Assembly (NCBI GenBank): GCA_024138025.1
Contig: JAMXBD010001599.1
Coordinates: 62,001 to 126,000 of the forward strand
Source: Combretum micranthum
Lineage: Eukaryota; Streptophyta; Magnoliopsida; Myrtales; Combretaceae
DNA: 64,000 nucleotides
Reading direction: 5' to 3'
In this document: positions 12,396 through 25,515 of the stretch, piece by piece
Layout: each line of letters starts with the position of its first letter
How positions within the stretch are numbered: the first letter of the stretch is position 1
Program-made: the position numbers and the translations under genes
Notes under the pieces: generated by a model
What the model was told of the DNA's origin: nothing
Databases searched by the model: none
Seen by the model: the letters and a program-made list of their open reading frames with translations, nothing else

Positions 12396-13709
12396 TGTTT
12401 ACCCCAATTATATATTTCTTTTTTTTTTTTTCAGTTTTTCTTATGTATATGCATATATGTGCAAATATTCTTGAATTTTTTCTTCTTTTTTTCATATTTG
12501 AAATTTTCCTCTTATTTTGTAAATTTTCCTTGATTATTTGAAATTTGCCTCTTATTTTGAGAACTACGGTTGTTTTTAAGAAAAGAAAAATGAAAAATTC
12601 ACTGTTTTTTATTCCTTTTTTTTTTTGAAAATTTTTATTTTGGAAATTTCTCTTTATTGAAAAAGAAATTATTTTTCGAAAGTTTCTTTTTGAATTTTAT
12701 TAAAAAAAAATTTTGAATCCCCATTCATCCGTAACAAAGTAGCTAAATTAATAAGCACCATGACTTGTTGTATACCGAAAATGGCATCAAGTAATGCAAA
12801 GAGGACTTGAATTTTCCAAGGATCTTATATTTAAGACTAGAAATCAATAATAATATTATTAAACTATAAAGCCATTCGCAGCACGATTCGTCTAAATACG
12901 GTAAGATGCAGAATGCAATCTCCTGAAAGATTTAATCCAATGTAAAGAACAGAAATGTTCCCTCATCTAAGTTTTGAGTAACATAATGTAATCTCATGCA
13001 TGCTCGGTCAAAAACAATATAAATAAGTCCAAGAACATACCATGTCCATGATATGTATAATATAGAGGAGGATTATGGTACAGAATAGATCCACCTAACA
13101 ACAACTCCCCCTAGTGAAAGTGAGATCCATTAACAAAAAAAAATATATATATATTATTTTTTTTAAAAAAATTCCTTCGAAGCAAATCGGTTTTTATTTT
13201 TAGTTTACAGAATTGCGATTCCATAAAATTTGCATCACTTGAAAATAAAAAATTACAATATCATTCAAGATAAATGACATGGTTAAAATCTCTAAGTCAG
13301 CAAACCTTAAAGAGGCCTGCAAAACCATGGCATGCCATTGCCATGCAAAGTCACATCCACAAGCACAATCAGTAGCTGTGATGCACTACTGTAGCAGACA
13401 AAAGAAAACATGCTGACGCAGATCTTAAAAAGGACCTGTAATCCTTTAGGAATTGCTGCATCAAGATCAACTACAAATTCTGTGTTATTCGAATGCGACG
13501 ATTTTATATAGCATTGCTAGAAAAGACTAATTTTATCGCAAGCAACTATAATATAATATCTCTGCCTGACCTAACTAATATTCAATTACAGAAATAATGG
13601 AGAAAAGGATTAAAAAAAAAAAAAAAAAGGAAGAAGAAGAGGAAGAATTCTTTTACACAGAAGGCAGCAGATGACCAGTTTCATAGTCAAGGCCACCAAT
13701 GTAGGCTAC
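12396..13709. other. T-rich spacer and 3' flank of the transposase-derived gene
   Basis: The first part is a poly(T)-rich low-complexity tract. From about 13240 on, the DNA is likely the 3' untranslated region of the minus-strand gene that ends at 13710. An A-rich run lies at 13611-13628. No separate gene is seen. Confidence 0.45.
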
Positions 13710-15969
13710 TTAAATAGGTGCTGCACAAGTTGTTCTGAAATGACCTGTCTGATTGCAACGGCTACAGTGCACTACCCGCTTTACACGACCTCGGTCTTCT
13801 GCTCTAACACGTTTTTTCCTTGGCCGTCCAGGTGGCCGAAGGGACTTAGGAGGATTTATAACAAGCTCAGCAGCTTTGCTAGCACTGGGATCTCCATCAG
13901 ATAACTCTTTCCAAAGTGATTTATCTGGAATCGGGTGAATGGTCTGGGAATACGTCTTCCTATATGTTGCAACTGTGAAACAACTCTCTGTAAATCGATG
14001 GACATTCTGCCGACATGACAGCAGAGCTGCTACGGCATGTGCACACGGCAAACCATAAAGCTGCCAGCCTCGACAGAGGCACATTCGATTGCGGATGTCG
14101 ACAATGTTGGTTCCTTCATGAGATATAACTTCAAATTCAGCTTCATTAGCACGAAGCACTTGATAAGTTCTTGCACGATCAAGAGCCTCTGCGACACGCC
14201 TTTCAGCAGATGGTACAAGTATTGATGTCCACTGCATACTGGTTTCTCGCCGTTCATTAAACCAGGTCATCAGCTGCCTTCTGATGCATTCCATCATCTG
14301 AATTATAGGAAGGCCACTTGCTTCCAATATCCATGAGTTAAGAGACTCCACCATATTGGCAGTCAAATGTCCAAATCTAGTTCCTTCAAAATAGGCTGTT
14401 GCCCACAAACGAGGAGGGATCCTTCTGATCCAATACGCAGCATCCTGAGAGATCTCCTCAATCTCCAAAACTTTAGCTTCAAATTCAATTACAGTGAGCG
14501 CATGTGCTGCTTCCCAAAGAAGGTTGACAAGCATTGTATTATTAAATTCTTTTCTGAAACTGTCACTTAAATGGCGCATACAGAACCCATGAAAAGCAGT
14601 TGGGAAATTTGCTTCCACTCCATCTACAATGCCTTTCTGCCTATCAGATAAAATTGTCAGCTTTGGCATATTCTCAGTATTAATCTCAAGCAAGTTGTGA
14701 AGCTCTGATAAAAACCACATCCAATTATCATCATTCTCCTCATCAACAACACCAAATGCTAAGGGAAAGAGTGCTCCATCACCATCAAAACCAGTAGCAA
14801 GAAGCAGTGTGCCAAGATACTTGCTCTTTAAATATGTCCGATCCAGTCCAACCAGTGGACGGCAAGCATTCAGGAAACCATAGATTGATGCCTGGAACGA
14901 CATGAACAAACGCTGGAAGCAATTATCTGCAGGGTTACCATAAACAGATGCTATACTCCCTGGATTCGTTCTTTTAACCTGTTCACAGTACTGAGGAAGC
15001 AACCGATAACCTTCTTCAAATGATCCACGCATGGCTGCCATGATACGTTCCTTCCCTCGCCAAGCTTGCTTATAAGACAAAGTGATCCCATGGACCCGAT
15101 GTATTTCTTCAAGTATCTCTTTCGGCCTGTAATTAGGATTTTCTCTGATGCGGTGTTCCACAGAGTTAGCAACCCACTGAACTGAAGCCTGCTGATGGCC
15201 TAGATGAGAAATACCTCCACATGTATGACTGTCATTGATTGTCCTAATGGTGAATGTAGGAACACCTGGAAGCTTTGCAGCATGGATACGCCAAGGGCAA
15301 CTTCACACTCGCACATTTAGCAGTAAAACGAGTCTTATCAGATTTTATTGTCTGTATCTCGAAAATGCAGAGCAATTGCCGTATCCCTCAGTGCCCTCCG
15401 ACAGCTCTTGACATCAGGGAATTCCTGCCCCACTGACAACTCATAGTTTGGAGAAGCAACAATAGTACGTTGCTGAATGACAGGAGAGGGAGTAACTACT
15501 AGCTGAGCTTGGTTGTAATCCATCTCTGGAGCAGGTTCAATAGCCATCTCATCATTATTGACCACAGCAAGTTCAAGATTCTCATCAAGTTCCTGACGCT
15601 CTGAAACAGCCAACTCGTTCCCATCTGACAGTGCAAGTTCATGGCTATGGGAAGGCATAGCCAACTCATGGCCTGTATGATCAGGTTTTCTATCCATAGC
15701 CAACTCATTCTGGTGTACATAGCCATGCCCACCATCATCATCTTGGTCATGGCTCTGTCCTAAACCTAAATCATGGTCATGGGGATGTCCTAAACCCAAT
15801 TCATGGTCATGGTTTTGTCCCATCCTAAATGATGCTCATGGGAGTGTGCGAGATCCAAATCATGGCTTTGGCTAAGTCCAAGATTATGGTTCTGACCAAG
15901 GACCAAGTGTTGATTCTGCCCCAGCGCTAAGTTGTGATTTTGCCCCAAAATCAACTCATGATTTGCCAT
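13710..15969 (-). CDS. MuDR-derived (MUSTANG-like) transposase-family protein, with frameshifts
   Basis: Plant protein of the Mutator transposase superfamily, probably a domesticated (MUSTANG-like) nuclear DNA-binding gene rather than a mobile element. ATG at 15967-15969, stop TAA at 13710-13712. The N-terminus (MANHELILGQ...) is a string of degenerate GQNH/HELAL-type repeats, followed by a MuDR zinc-binding domain and, in an uninterrupted 483-codon block (15161-13710), the MULE domain. DDE residues look intact: Asp in GLDRTYLK, Asp in ILSDRQKG, Glu in NMVESLN. A SWIM zinc finger (CLCRGWQLYGLPCAH) and a C-terminal CCHC knuckle (CSRCNQTGHFRTTC) follow. Three single-base-scale frame changes, near 15829, 15360 and 15290, split the N-terminal half into three frames. 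The protein on both sides stays well conserved, so sequencing error or a very recent lesion are both possible. No terminal inverted repeats were noticed around it, which favours a host gene. Confidence 0.85.
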
Positions 15970-16002
15970 AATATTTCAGAAAAACGACCTCACTTCTCCA
16001 GC

Positions 16003-16807
16003 CTGAAAGATATCAAATCCCGGTTTTGGCATGTTAGAGGTAGATAATGCAATAACTACCATTGTAAAAGCCCCCCAAACTAAAACATAAATAACCCACA
16101 GACACAGCCTACAGGTACTTATAGAAGAATACAAACAATTTAAGTCAGATAATAAGTCAGTCGATTACTTTGTCTTCGTTCTCATACTATATATTAAAAC
16201 GCACCAACTCTTTAGCATAATCAACACACTAACTGAAGTTGAAACATTTACTCTGCATTTGCGTATAAGTCTGATAAAAATATACACTTAAGAAAACATA
16301 TTGAAAGAAAATCAAAGCCTGGTTGCTGTCCACAGAAGCACACACATGGACACAAGCATACAGCCCGCACCAAATCACACCTCTCACTGCCTAAATACAC
16401 AACACATGAATGATAGCAAATCAAATTCAGTTTCTAACAAATGAAACACCCACACACCTACAACGAAACCCGAGCTCATAGGATCATAATCCAATTTCCC
16501 ATTCCACTGTTATTCCTTCTGAGCTCATTCCCCTTCTACATTCAAACTTCTGAAATCAATCCATTGATTCATTGCCCAAATTTTTTAGCCACATCACATA
16601 TGCTTCACAAGCCCGTAACGCCGACATCTTTAACACACACAAAACCTTAAACCAGTAACAGGATTAAGAGCAGCAATCACCGACAATATAAAGACAACAG
16701 TAGGGTATTCAGTGTCACAACCAAGCTAACAGTACAAAACTGAAAAATTCATACGATCATGACCAAAGGAAAGAGCATAAGGAAAGAGCATAGACCCCAG
16801 ATCATAC
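16003..16807 (-). other. intron in the 5' UTR of the MUSTANG-like gene
   Basis: On the minus strand a donor CAG|GTATGATC at 16807 and an acceptor ATCTTTCAG| at 16003 bracket an 805-bp segment; the second exon then starts 33 bases before the ATG. A 5'UTR intron is common in plant genes of this family. The sites are inferred from consensus only. Confidence 0.6.
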
Positions 16808-17034
16808 CTGAAACGGGGAAAACCCTAGAAAGTGAAAGCAGTCGAAATTCAATAAAAGCATGAAAACCCACCTCGAAAACGAAATGGGTTCGCAGGAAAA
16901 CCAAAAAAGGTGTAAACTTGACGGTACATGGAGGTAAATTAAGCGAATTAGGGTTTCTGTTAGGAGAATTTTTGGCGAGAAGGGTTATGTGGAGTGTGAT
17001 GTAAATTGAATGTTGGAATTGGCGGGTAAGTGGA

Positions 17035-17190
17035 GGGAGAAGATAGAGAAAAACAAATCGAAGGGCAAGAGAGAGATTGAGGGAAAAAAATAGAGAGAGA
17101 GAGAAAAGGAGGAAGGGTTGAGAAGGGAATTACAGATTTTTGGGAGAGAGGAAGAGAGAGAGAAGAAAGGGCATTTAGGTCAAAGAGATG
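17035..17190 (-). promoter_or_regulatory. CT-rich promoter region of the MUSTANG-like gene
   Basis: On the minus strand this stretch is a long TCTCTC/CCTTTC pyrimidine tract upstream of the likely first exon (about 16808-17000). Pyrimidine patches and TC repeats are typical of TATA-less plant core promoters of constitutive genes. Confidence 0.45.
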
Positions 17191-18985
17191 AGCGTGAGGA
17201 AGAGATGCTTGAGCTGCGAAGTGTGGGAGGGTTTTGTTTGGTGTTGGGTGTGGGTGCTTGGAATGACTTTTTTGGGCTTTTTTTTCTTTATGGACCTTTT
17301 TGGGTTTTTGATTTTGGGGAAGGGTAGTTTTCTAATTGTAGAAACTTTGCTATGCATATACTCCTATTTCCTGTTTCCTTAAGGTTATAAATTGTTTTGA
17401 TTTTATTTTCCCTTTTTAATATATACAATATTTGAATTTTTATTATATTGATCATTGATGAAAAAATCATAAATATTTGGGTTATTATTCCATTTGTTGC
17501 TTTTATTAAAGTTGTAATTGTTTTTGTGTATCTATGTTTTTTTTTTTCCTTTTCAAATCATAACCTGGTTTTATTTTTACATAGTTAATTGATGAGAAGG
17601 TTTTAATTTAGAAGATAAAATGATGATTAGTGCATTGAACATATCAACTATTGTCAAAGGATTGTCCAAAAATTTCAAAAAGAAATGTGGGGTTTTAAAT
17701 TTTTGAAAGGTTTGGGTACGATTCATTATTTAGAATGATGAGGGTTTAAGGAAAAAAAGTTTACTATTAAAACATTAGTTATAGGGAACTTCTACAATTT
17801 TATCACATAATCGTACCATTACTATTATCAAAATTAAATTATTTATAAAAGAAATTAGTGTAAAAAAAAATTAAGAAGTTCAATCACGATTAAAAAAAAC
17901 CCAGACTATTTATTGATGTAATGATATCGGTCTCGTTATAACCGTTATAGGACCATAGAAGTTTCCAATATATCGAGTTAATGTGTAGTATGCCATTGAC
18001 AATATAAAAAATGATAAAAATAAATAAAAATAGGTTTGCAGTGGAAAATTTACTTTATTGTGAACAATTTATAGAAAACTCAAGTTTTTCTTTACAACTT
18101 TTTTCCTTATAAAATCTATCATTTAATTTTGAATTTTCAGGAGAGGAAGTTTAATAATTAAATGTTTGTGGCGATTTTTTTAGGGAGTAAAAGGGTAATC
18201 GTGTAGTATAGTTTATAATGGAAAATAAATAATAAAATAATACTAAATTAATAAGTACGTATTATAACTAATGATACAAAATGCCATGGTCATAAAATAA
18301 GCTATTAAAAATAACTAAAAGAGATATATAAATCAAATAATACTAGTGTTCTTCATGAAATATACCTTATTTCCGAAAAGAAATTTGATAGAAAAATCTT
18401 TAAGGGAAAAATTAACCTTCAAAACAACGGTCATAAGCTAAAAAAAAAATTATAAACCATTTCTTTATCCAACTATTTTTTTTTTTTATAGAGTTATTCA
18501 ACTACTTTATATAATACAAAATTGTGAAGGAAAATCGAACTTAATCGATAGTATTGAGTGACCAATAATTGGATTACAATGATCTTGGCATTTATAAACA
18601 TTTTCAAAGCTGATTTAACCAAAAAAAAAAAAGAAAAAAAATTAACAAGAAGAAACTTTTCAAAAGTAAGGCTACTAAAGAGGGAGAAGAAGGTGAAGAA
18701 TTAATATAAATATTGATTCACCCTTATTCTCAAAAGAAGTGCATGTACGTTTATGAGGTTTATATATATATATAAACAAACTAGGGAGTAGAGGAAATCA
18801 TAGAAATAAGAAATTTTGCATCTTTTTGAATACACATCTATATCTTTATGATTTAAGTAAAGTTTGTTTTATTCGGCTTGTCATATTTATTAATCAAAAT
18901 ATACGTTGAGTCATCATCGAGTATGATGATCACTACTCTTCTATAATAGAACCTGGATTGGATCAGATCCAATTGAGGTTGAAGC
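17191..18985. other. gene-free intergenic DNA
   Basis: AT-rich with poly(A)/(T) runs and a short (TA)n at about 18763-18772. No coding, RNA or bounded element was recognised. Confidence 0.5.
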
Positions 18986-18989
18986 TGTT

Positions 18990-19345
18990 GATGGAATAGA
19001 TTAAAAAATGGAGTGACAAATCCATTTTTATATTTGGATATATTCACATAATAAAAATAGAATAGAATGCTTATATAATATGATTTGTCAAAAATATACT
19101 CCATAATAAATATAAATGCTAAATATGTGTAAGATAGAAATATAATTAAAACAATAACCATTAATAGAAATGGAATGGAATTGCAATTCTGCCTTGAGAA
19201 AGTGAAATCAAATTTCTCGCAGAAGCCAAATATATTGATTTCAAGGAATCGCAATTCTAACTTTTAAAAATGCTTTTAAACATTGAGAAAAAGAATAAAA
19301 GCCAAAATCGCGATGTGGTTCCGACCATTCCTATGTACCAAACAT
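18990..19345. repeat. dispersed repeat, copy A
   Basis: It shares several stretches with 31050-31225 and 34874-34990, including 'atatgatttgtcaaaaatat', a 'taaatgctaaatatgtgtaagat'-like run, 'atggaatggaattgcaattct' and 'cttttaaaaatgc'. The second copy is split by a solo LTR. It looks like an old small transposable element of unknown class; termini were not defined. Confidence 0.6.
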
Positions 19346-19495
19346 ATCATAAGAGTTTTTTTATGGTTGTAATGTTGAAATTGATGTGTTAATAGATACA
19401 AATAAAAGGTAAATGATACAAATGATTCAAGAAATTGTATTTTATTTACCACTTGTATAACCAAACTTGGGTTGATCAGTTCAAAGACAGATATT

Positions 19496-20542
19496 GGGGG
19501 AAATTACATAGGAAGGATAAACGTTTTGGGTTAAGTTCATTTAAGGTATCAACGTTTATAGAAGTTAAAAAAAAGTACAAAGGTTTAAGTCAGTGGGTCA
19601 AATAAGGAATGGTTAAGTAACGGTGACTTACTCCGTTTTTATTTTCCTGTTAAATGCTAGATGGCAAAAAAATAACTTTTCTTTTTACTTTCTTCCTCAT
19701 CAAAAGAGCCAAACTATTTGTCATGGAAAAATCTAAACAAACATAACTAAAGATTGAGAACACATATCAGCCATGTCTTCCTTTTGATAGACCTTCTTTC
19801 CTTCCCACAATCAATTTCATAGTTCTTTCCTCATACTAGACGATTTAAATCTAGTTCCCAGGGTCGGTTAGAAGCTTGTGATAGGTCAGATAGTTCCTCC
19901 CCTATAGGTTCAATGCTGCCACCAATTTCAACCTTATCGAAGTATTCCTGCTCATTAAGAGGTCATTTATATGCATTCCATGTTCTGTGTGAAAAGAGCT
20001 TCTACACACACAAAATGGAAGATATTATATAAATAAATAGAAAATCTAAAACAACAACAAAATCGAAGAAGTTGTACAAAGAATTCACCTCATGTCGTAT
20101 TCCTTGTATTGTTGTTATGATTCTATCAAGGTTTTCCTTCGAAATTGTTGATAGGTTTGTGTGCGGGACGTGGTTTATGTTTTTCTACGGATAGGATTTG
20201 GGGTTTTGTAAATTGAGGGTGGATTTACCATTGATTTAGGGTTTTTCATGATTTTTCTCAATTTAGGGCTTTTGATATGTGTTTATAATCTTTCTATTTG
20301 TTTAAATTTTTCAATGAGGATTGGGTCGGGCTTTTTAATGAGGAAGAAAGTAAAAAAAAATGTTTTCTTTTTGCCATCTAGCATTTAACAGGCCAATATA
20401 AATAGAGTAAGCCACTGTTATTTAACCATTCTTTATTTAATTCACTAACTTAAATGTTTATGCATTTATTTAACTTCTATAAATGTTGATGTCTTAAATG
20501 AACTTAACTCTAAATGTTTATGCCTTCTTGTGTAATTTTTTC
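19496..20542. mobile_element. long-TIR Mutator-like non-autonomous element
   Basis: Terminal inverted repeats of about 200 bp: the left arm (19496-19712) and the reverse complement of the right arm (about 20330-20542) share 'aattaca', 'aaggataaac', 'ttaagttcatttaag', 'tttatagaagttaa' and 'tgttaaatgctagatggcaa' in the same order. Imperfect 9-bp flanks (ACAGATATT at 19487-19495, ATGGATATT at 20543-20551, 7 of 9 matching) fit Mutator-type insertion. The 620-bp centre is less AT-rich and unrelated to the arms. It could be captured sequence as in Pack-MULEs, but no gene was identified. Confidence 0.75.
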
Positions 20543-20551
20543 ATGGATATT

Positions 20552-21700
20552 ACTTAAATCAGAGAAGTAATTGAAAGAGGGGTTTTAAAAAATTAAATAA
20601 AAAAAACGATGGGCAATAATTCTAAAAGCCTGAGGTTTGTTATAGAGAATGAATTTGGTGGATATGAGATTGTTGGGAAATACTCTATGAGCTTAAGGTT
20701 TACTATAATCAATGAAATTGACTGATATGGAGGATTGTTAGAAACTATTCCCAAACAAAGAATTTAGACGCACGGTGATGCATGTGAAGATAAAAGCATC
20801 ACATAGTATGTTACGTTAAATATAAGACGATTGTAAACTTCAATTATATAAAATATAATTATTAGAAACATAAAGGACAAGCAATAGAAAGTCACAATTA
20901 AAATACGAATTAACAATTAAGTGTAAAATTTAGTAACATATAGTTGTTATACTAATAAAAAATTTAACAAGCTTCTTGATTCTTATATGCTTAACGTAAA
21001 ACACACATAATTTGTAAGAATGTATCATTCCTATAGCTATCAACGCAATGACATCTGAGGAATATATCAAAGTATGTAAAATCTTAAATCTCACATCTCA
21101 TTTGACCTTCTTTCACCTGCTATTCTTGATAATTCATCTATGTTCTTCTGTCTCATGTCATTGGTAGCAAACTTACTTATTAAACATATAGGACTTCCTT
21201 ATTAAAAATAGGTATATCATTAATGAATAATATGTAAAAACTACATGAAAATTATTACCACGATCATTACTAAAACAAGTTCCTTTGAAATAAATGATAC
21301 AGTCATTGAGTCATGGTTTATCACATTTTTGCTTTTACAAAAGTTTTTATTACATCATGTAATGGCAAGTAGAAAAGCAAAGATAAATTATGAGTTAAGA
21401 ATCATCGAAGACATAGGATGATAATTATATAATCTAAAACCTTTTACAGTAAAATCAACAAAAATTCAAATAATGACCTTGTAAAAATGTTAAATTTATC
21501 ATAAATTTCATAATTAAAAAAAATCATTAGCTATGATTAATTTAACAGATACAATACTAATCTATATAAAATTTCAAACTTTACAATTGAAATTTATCAA
21601 TTTGTAATAAATCAATCAAATATATATATAACATGGAAATAAAAACAAACATTACATATGTTTAATTTAAAGAAAAAGGAAGTAAATATGGGGTTAGTAA
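20552..21700. other. gene-free intergenic DNA
   Basis: AT-rich, no coding or bounded element recognised. Phrases near 20640 and 20690 ('aggttt(g/a)ttatagagaatgaattt' style) form a weak local duplication. Confidence 0.45.
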
Positions 21701-23281
21701 AAGAGAGAGAGAGAGAGTTGAGCGGCTAACCCTATCGCATCGGATACCCATCCGAACTCTGCTAGATCGGGTAGGGTCCGAGTGGGTATCAAAGGCTAAA
21801 AGGTAGAGTATGGATAGAATTTTTTGGACCCTATCTTTTTACGGTAGGGTAAGGTACGAGTATGAGTTTCAATACCATATACCCACCCTGTACCTTGTAT
21901 TTTAAGTATAAGGTATAAGGTACCTTGTACCCACCTAATATAATCTAAAAAAAAAAAATAAACTAATAATAATTTTTTTCTAGTTAAACAATAATAATAT
22001 ACTTTACATTTGACCCAACCCAACAAAACCCTGAACTTACTATCATTTTCACACCAATCTATGTGATTTTGTCTCAGCCACCCACACTCTTTTTTTTACG
22101 CCACTCTCTGTGACTCTATCTTAGCCACCCATATTCACGTCACTCTTTGTCTCACCTTTCTCACGCCACTCATTTACTCATCACTCCTCACTCCTCAATG
22201 AAAAGGTATGTTCATTTTGTATATTTTGTTGTCGTTTTCATTTTCAATTTATTTTTTCAATCTATGATGGAATATCTTGCCAACAGAAATTTTGCAATGA
22301 TTTAATTTTAGAGCAAGATATATATTTAATTTTAGAAATATAACTTCCAGTAACTTGAAAGAAAAAAGAGATAATATTAAACTGTTACACAATTTGGTAT
22401 CAAAATAAGGAAAATAGAATTATTTTATTGATGGTTTTAACATTCAATAGAAAGATTACCTAATAAAATTAAAATCACCTGCTTATTATATAATATTTTA
22501 CGAATGAGAAGCACATGTGTTGTTGTGAAAAGTGTAGCAAGAGTTTCTCAAATCTTGGGTTGAATTTAGTAAGAAGGATCCATGTGAAGCCGTTAGAATT
22601 GGACAGCTACAAGGGGGGAAAACCTTGAAGGTCAAGCGTTACAGTTAAACACAACGGCCAAAAGGGTGTCCTCGTAGGAAAATTATGCAATAGTCTTATA
22701 TCTTTTGGTATTGACACTGGTGTTTTAAGGGAGATGGATCGAATTAGAGTTTAAAGATTATTTATTTTCTCCTAGTTATTTTTTAGCATAGATATCAGCT
22801 ATGTGTAGTTGTTCTTTATATGTTTATTTGAAGGTTAAAAAGATACCTAAGTATGAGAAGAAGGCACATTACTTTGGACAAATCTGGGAGTGTTTAATTC
22901 TAGGATCAAATAACTCTTTATTTTTAATTTAATTATCTCCAAAAAAAATTGTAAAATGGGACGGTTCATTATCGACTTATTGGTTGGCTTATATTAGGAA
23001 AAATCCATGCATATAGTCTAGGGGTAAAAGTTGACTGAAAAGTTGTATTACTGATTTGTGGACATGTTTTATAAAGTAATATCACGTTCCTCCATTTATG
23101 TGCCAATTGCTAAATAAAAAGTATGCCAATGTTGTAAAATTATATTTCTATGTTAACATGCCACACATAGGATATATTTCTAAACTCCTTTTTCCATTTT
23201 TATGAACTATAAATGTAAAGCATGCGCATTTGAGCTAATGACTAATTTATCTTGCTATATTTTGATTTTTCTAGAGCGAAA

Positions 23282-25515
23282 ATGGAAAGTAAAGGGGAGG
23301 AGAATAATACTCCAAGTTCAAGTAAAGCGCTTCCATTATCAGCTAGTGACTCTTTATCCCAGGTATGTCTCAAGAAAAACAAAGGTTCACATGCTTGGGC
23401 TCATTTTACTAAGATTACTGTTATGCATTACCATAAGCAGAAGACTGTTATGACAAAGCGCAATTATTGTGGAATTGAGTTGCTATATAATTCTGGTTGG
23501 GGTACATCTTCTATGTTGAAGCATTTGAGATCATGTTCTAGATTTCCCCAAAATATGGATAAAAAGCAAAAGATTCTTACTTCATTCAAAAAAGTAGGAG
23601 AAGATGTAACTGATAGTGACAATGGTTGTCTTATCTCATGGAAGTTTGACCAAGATCATTGTAGATGTATGCTTGCTCGAATGGTCATTATTGATAAGCA
23701 ACCATTCTCTACTGTGGAGCGTGAAGGTTTTAGGGATTTTGTTAGTGCAATGCAACCAATGTTTAAGCATGTATCATGTTTTACCATAGCTAAGGATTGC
23801 ATGAAGCTTTATGTTCAAGAAAAGTCCCAATTGATGGAAAGATTTAAATCTATAAGATCTAGGATTGCTTTTACAACTGATATTTGGACTTCCATTCAAA
23901 ACCTTAGCTATTTATGTCTTACTGCACATTTTGTTGATGATTCTTAGGCATTGCATAAAAGGATCCTTAATTTTGTTGTCATACCTAGTCATAAGGGTAA
24001 GGATATTGGCAAGATGGTAGAGAAATGCATACATGAATGGGAGGATAGAAGATAGAATTTCTGCTATTACCATTGATAATGCATCTTTAAATGACACCGC
24101 TTTGAAATACTTGAAAGAGAAATATGAATGTGATAGTTTGCTTATATTGAAGGGGAATTCTTTCAAATGAGATGTGGTGCCCATATTTTAAACTTGATTG
24201 TAAAGGATGGGTTAAAAGAAATTTAAGACTCCATAAATCGAATTAGAAGTGCTATAAGCTATGTGAGAAGTTCACCTTCTAGAGCTCAACAATTCCAAGC
24301 ATGTACTGAGTGTGAAAGAATCACTTATAAGGGTTCTGTGTATTTAGACATTTCTACTAGATGGAACTCCACGTATCTTATGTTAGAAACTGCCGTTAAG
24401 TTCAAGAAAGCCTTCCAAATATTAGAAGATGACGACCTATCATATTCAATTGAGCTTGGTAATGATGTCCCCTTGTGTGATGATTGGGAAAATGCTAGTG
24501 TTTTGTTTAGATTTTTGAGAAAATCCTATGAGACAACAAAAAGGATATCGGGATCATTGTATGTTACATCTAACTCTTACTTTTATGAAGTTATTGGAAT
24601 TTTGACATCTTTAAATGAGTAGGAGAATGATCCAGATCCTTCTCTTCAATCAATGACAAGAAAAATGAGAGAAAAGTTTTTCAAATATTATGGAAGTGCT
24701 GAGAAAACAAATTTGATGGTGTTGGTTGTTGTTGTGTTATATCCAAGGTATAAATTGAAGTTTGCGAAATATTGCTACAAAGAAATTTATGGTAATGATG
24801 ATGCGAAGGTAGAAGCAATGCTTAACAACATGAAGAATCTAATTGGTAGATTGTTTGAGTTTTACGATCGCGCTCTTGAGTATAAGATAGTCAAAAGTTC
24901 TCAGGCCTCACTTGATATGGAGATAAGGGATCAAATTATCGGTGATGCGAATATTCATATTTTAGATGATCCTCCTAGAAAAATCAAATAAGGTTTTGAA
25001 AAGTCTATGGAAGACGAGGAAAATGACATTTATAAATCTGAGTTAGATCAATATTTAGAGCAACCACGTGAAAAGAATGATGATGACTTTGATATTTTAG
25101 CTTGGTGGAGAGCTAACAGTTTAAGATTTAGAGTTCTTTCTCAAATGGCAAGGGACATTTTACCTATTTTGTGTCAACTGTTGCATCAGAGTCTGCATTT
25201 AGCACTTTAGATCAAGTTCTTAACCAATTTTGTAGCTCTTTGACACTAAGGGTTATTGAATGCTTGATTTGTGCACAAGACTGGTTGAGAAACAATCTAA
25301 AGCCAATTTCTATGGAAGAATATTTAGAAAATGCTGAAATATACAAGATGGGTAAGTTTTTGTATTAATATTTATTTCTTTTTTTCCTCGTGTATCAGTT
25401 ATTTAACTTTATAACATTATTTTGAATTCCATATTACTAATTTTTTTATTTAACTGTATTTTTTTAATTTGTAGAGACAAGTTCAATTGATGAAGAAATT
25501 TTGGATGTCGACTAA
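23282..25515 (+). pseudogene. hAT transposase pseudogene (RICESLEEPER/zf-BED type)
   Basis: Pieces of a hAT transposase are in order: a BED-type zinc finger region (about 23450-23545), a central catalytic region with TIDNAS near 24073 and RCGAHILNLI near 24170, RWNSTYLML near 24360, and the C-terminal hAT dimerisation region (FDILAWWRAN near 25090, then ASESAFST). It is dead: in-frame stops at 23944-23946, 24620-24622 and 24989-24991, and frame changes near 24050 and 25170. In the BED finger the first expected Cys of the CxxC pair reads Arg (KRNYC). A likely intron (25352-25474) precedes a short last exon ending TAA at 25513-25515. In life the protein would cut and paste the surrounding element. 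Confidence 0.88.

Noticed and set aside
16441..16650. Small open frame upstream of the MUSTANG-like gene
   Set aside because: It lies on the opposite strand inside the predicted 5'UTR intron, has low-complexity composition and no homologous motif.
23202..23453. Alternative frame overlapping the start of the hAT transposase
   Set aside because: It is a shadow of the frame beginning at 23282 and lacks BED-finger features.
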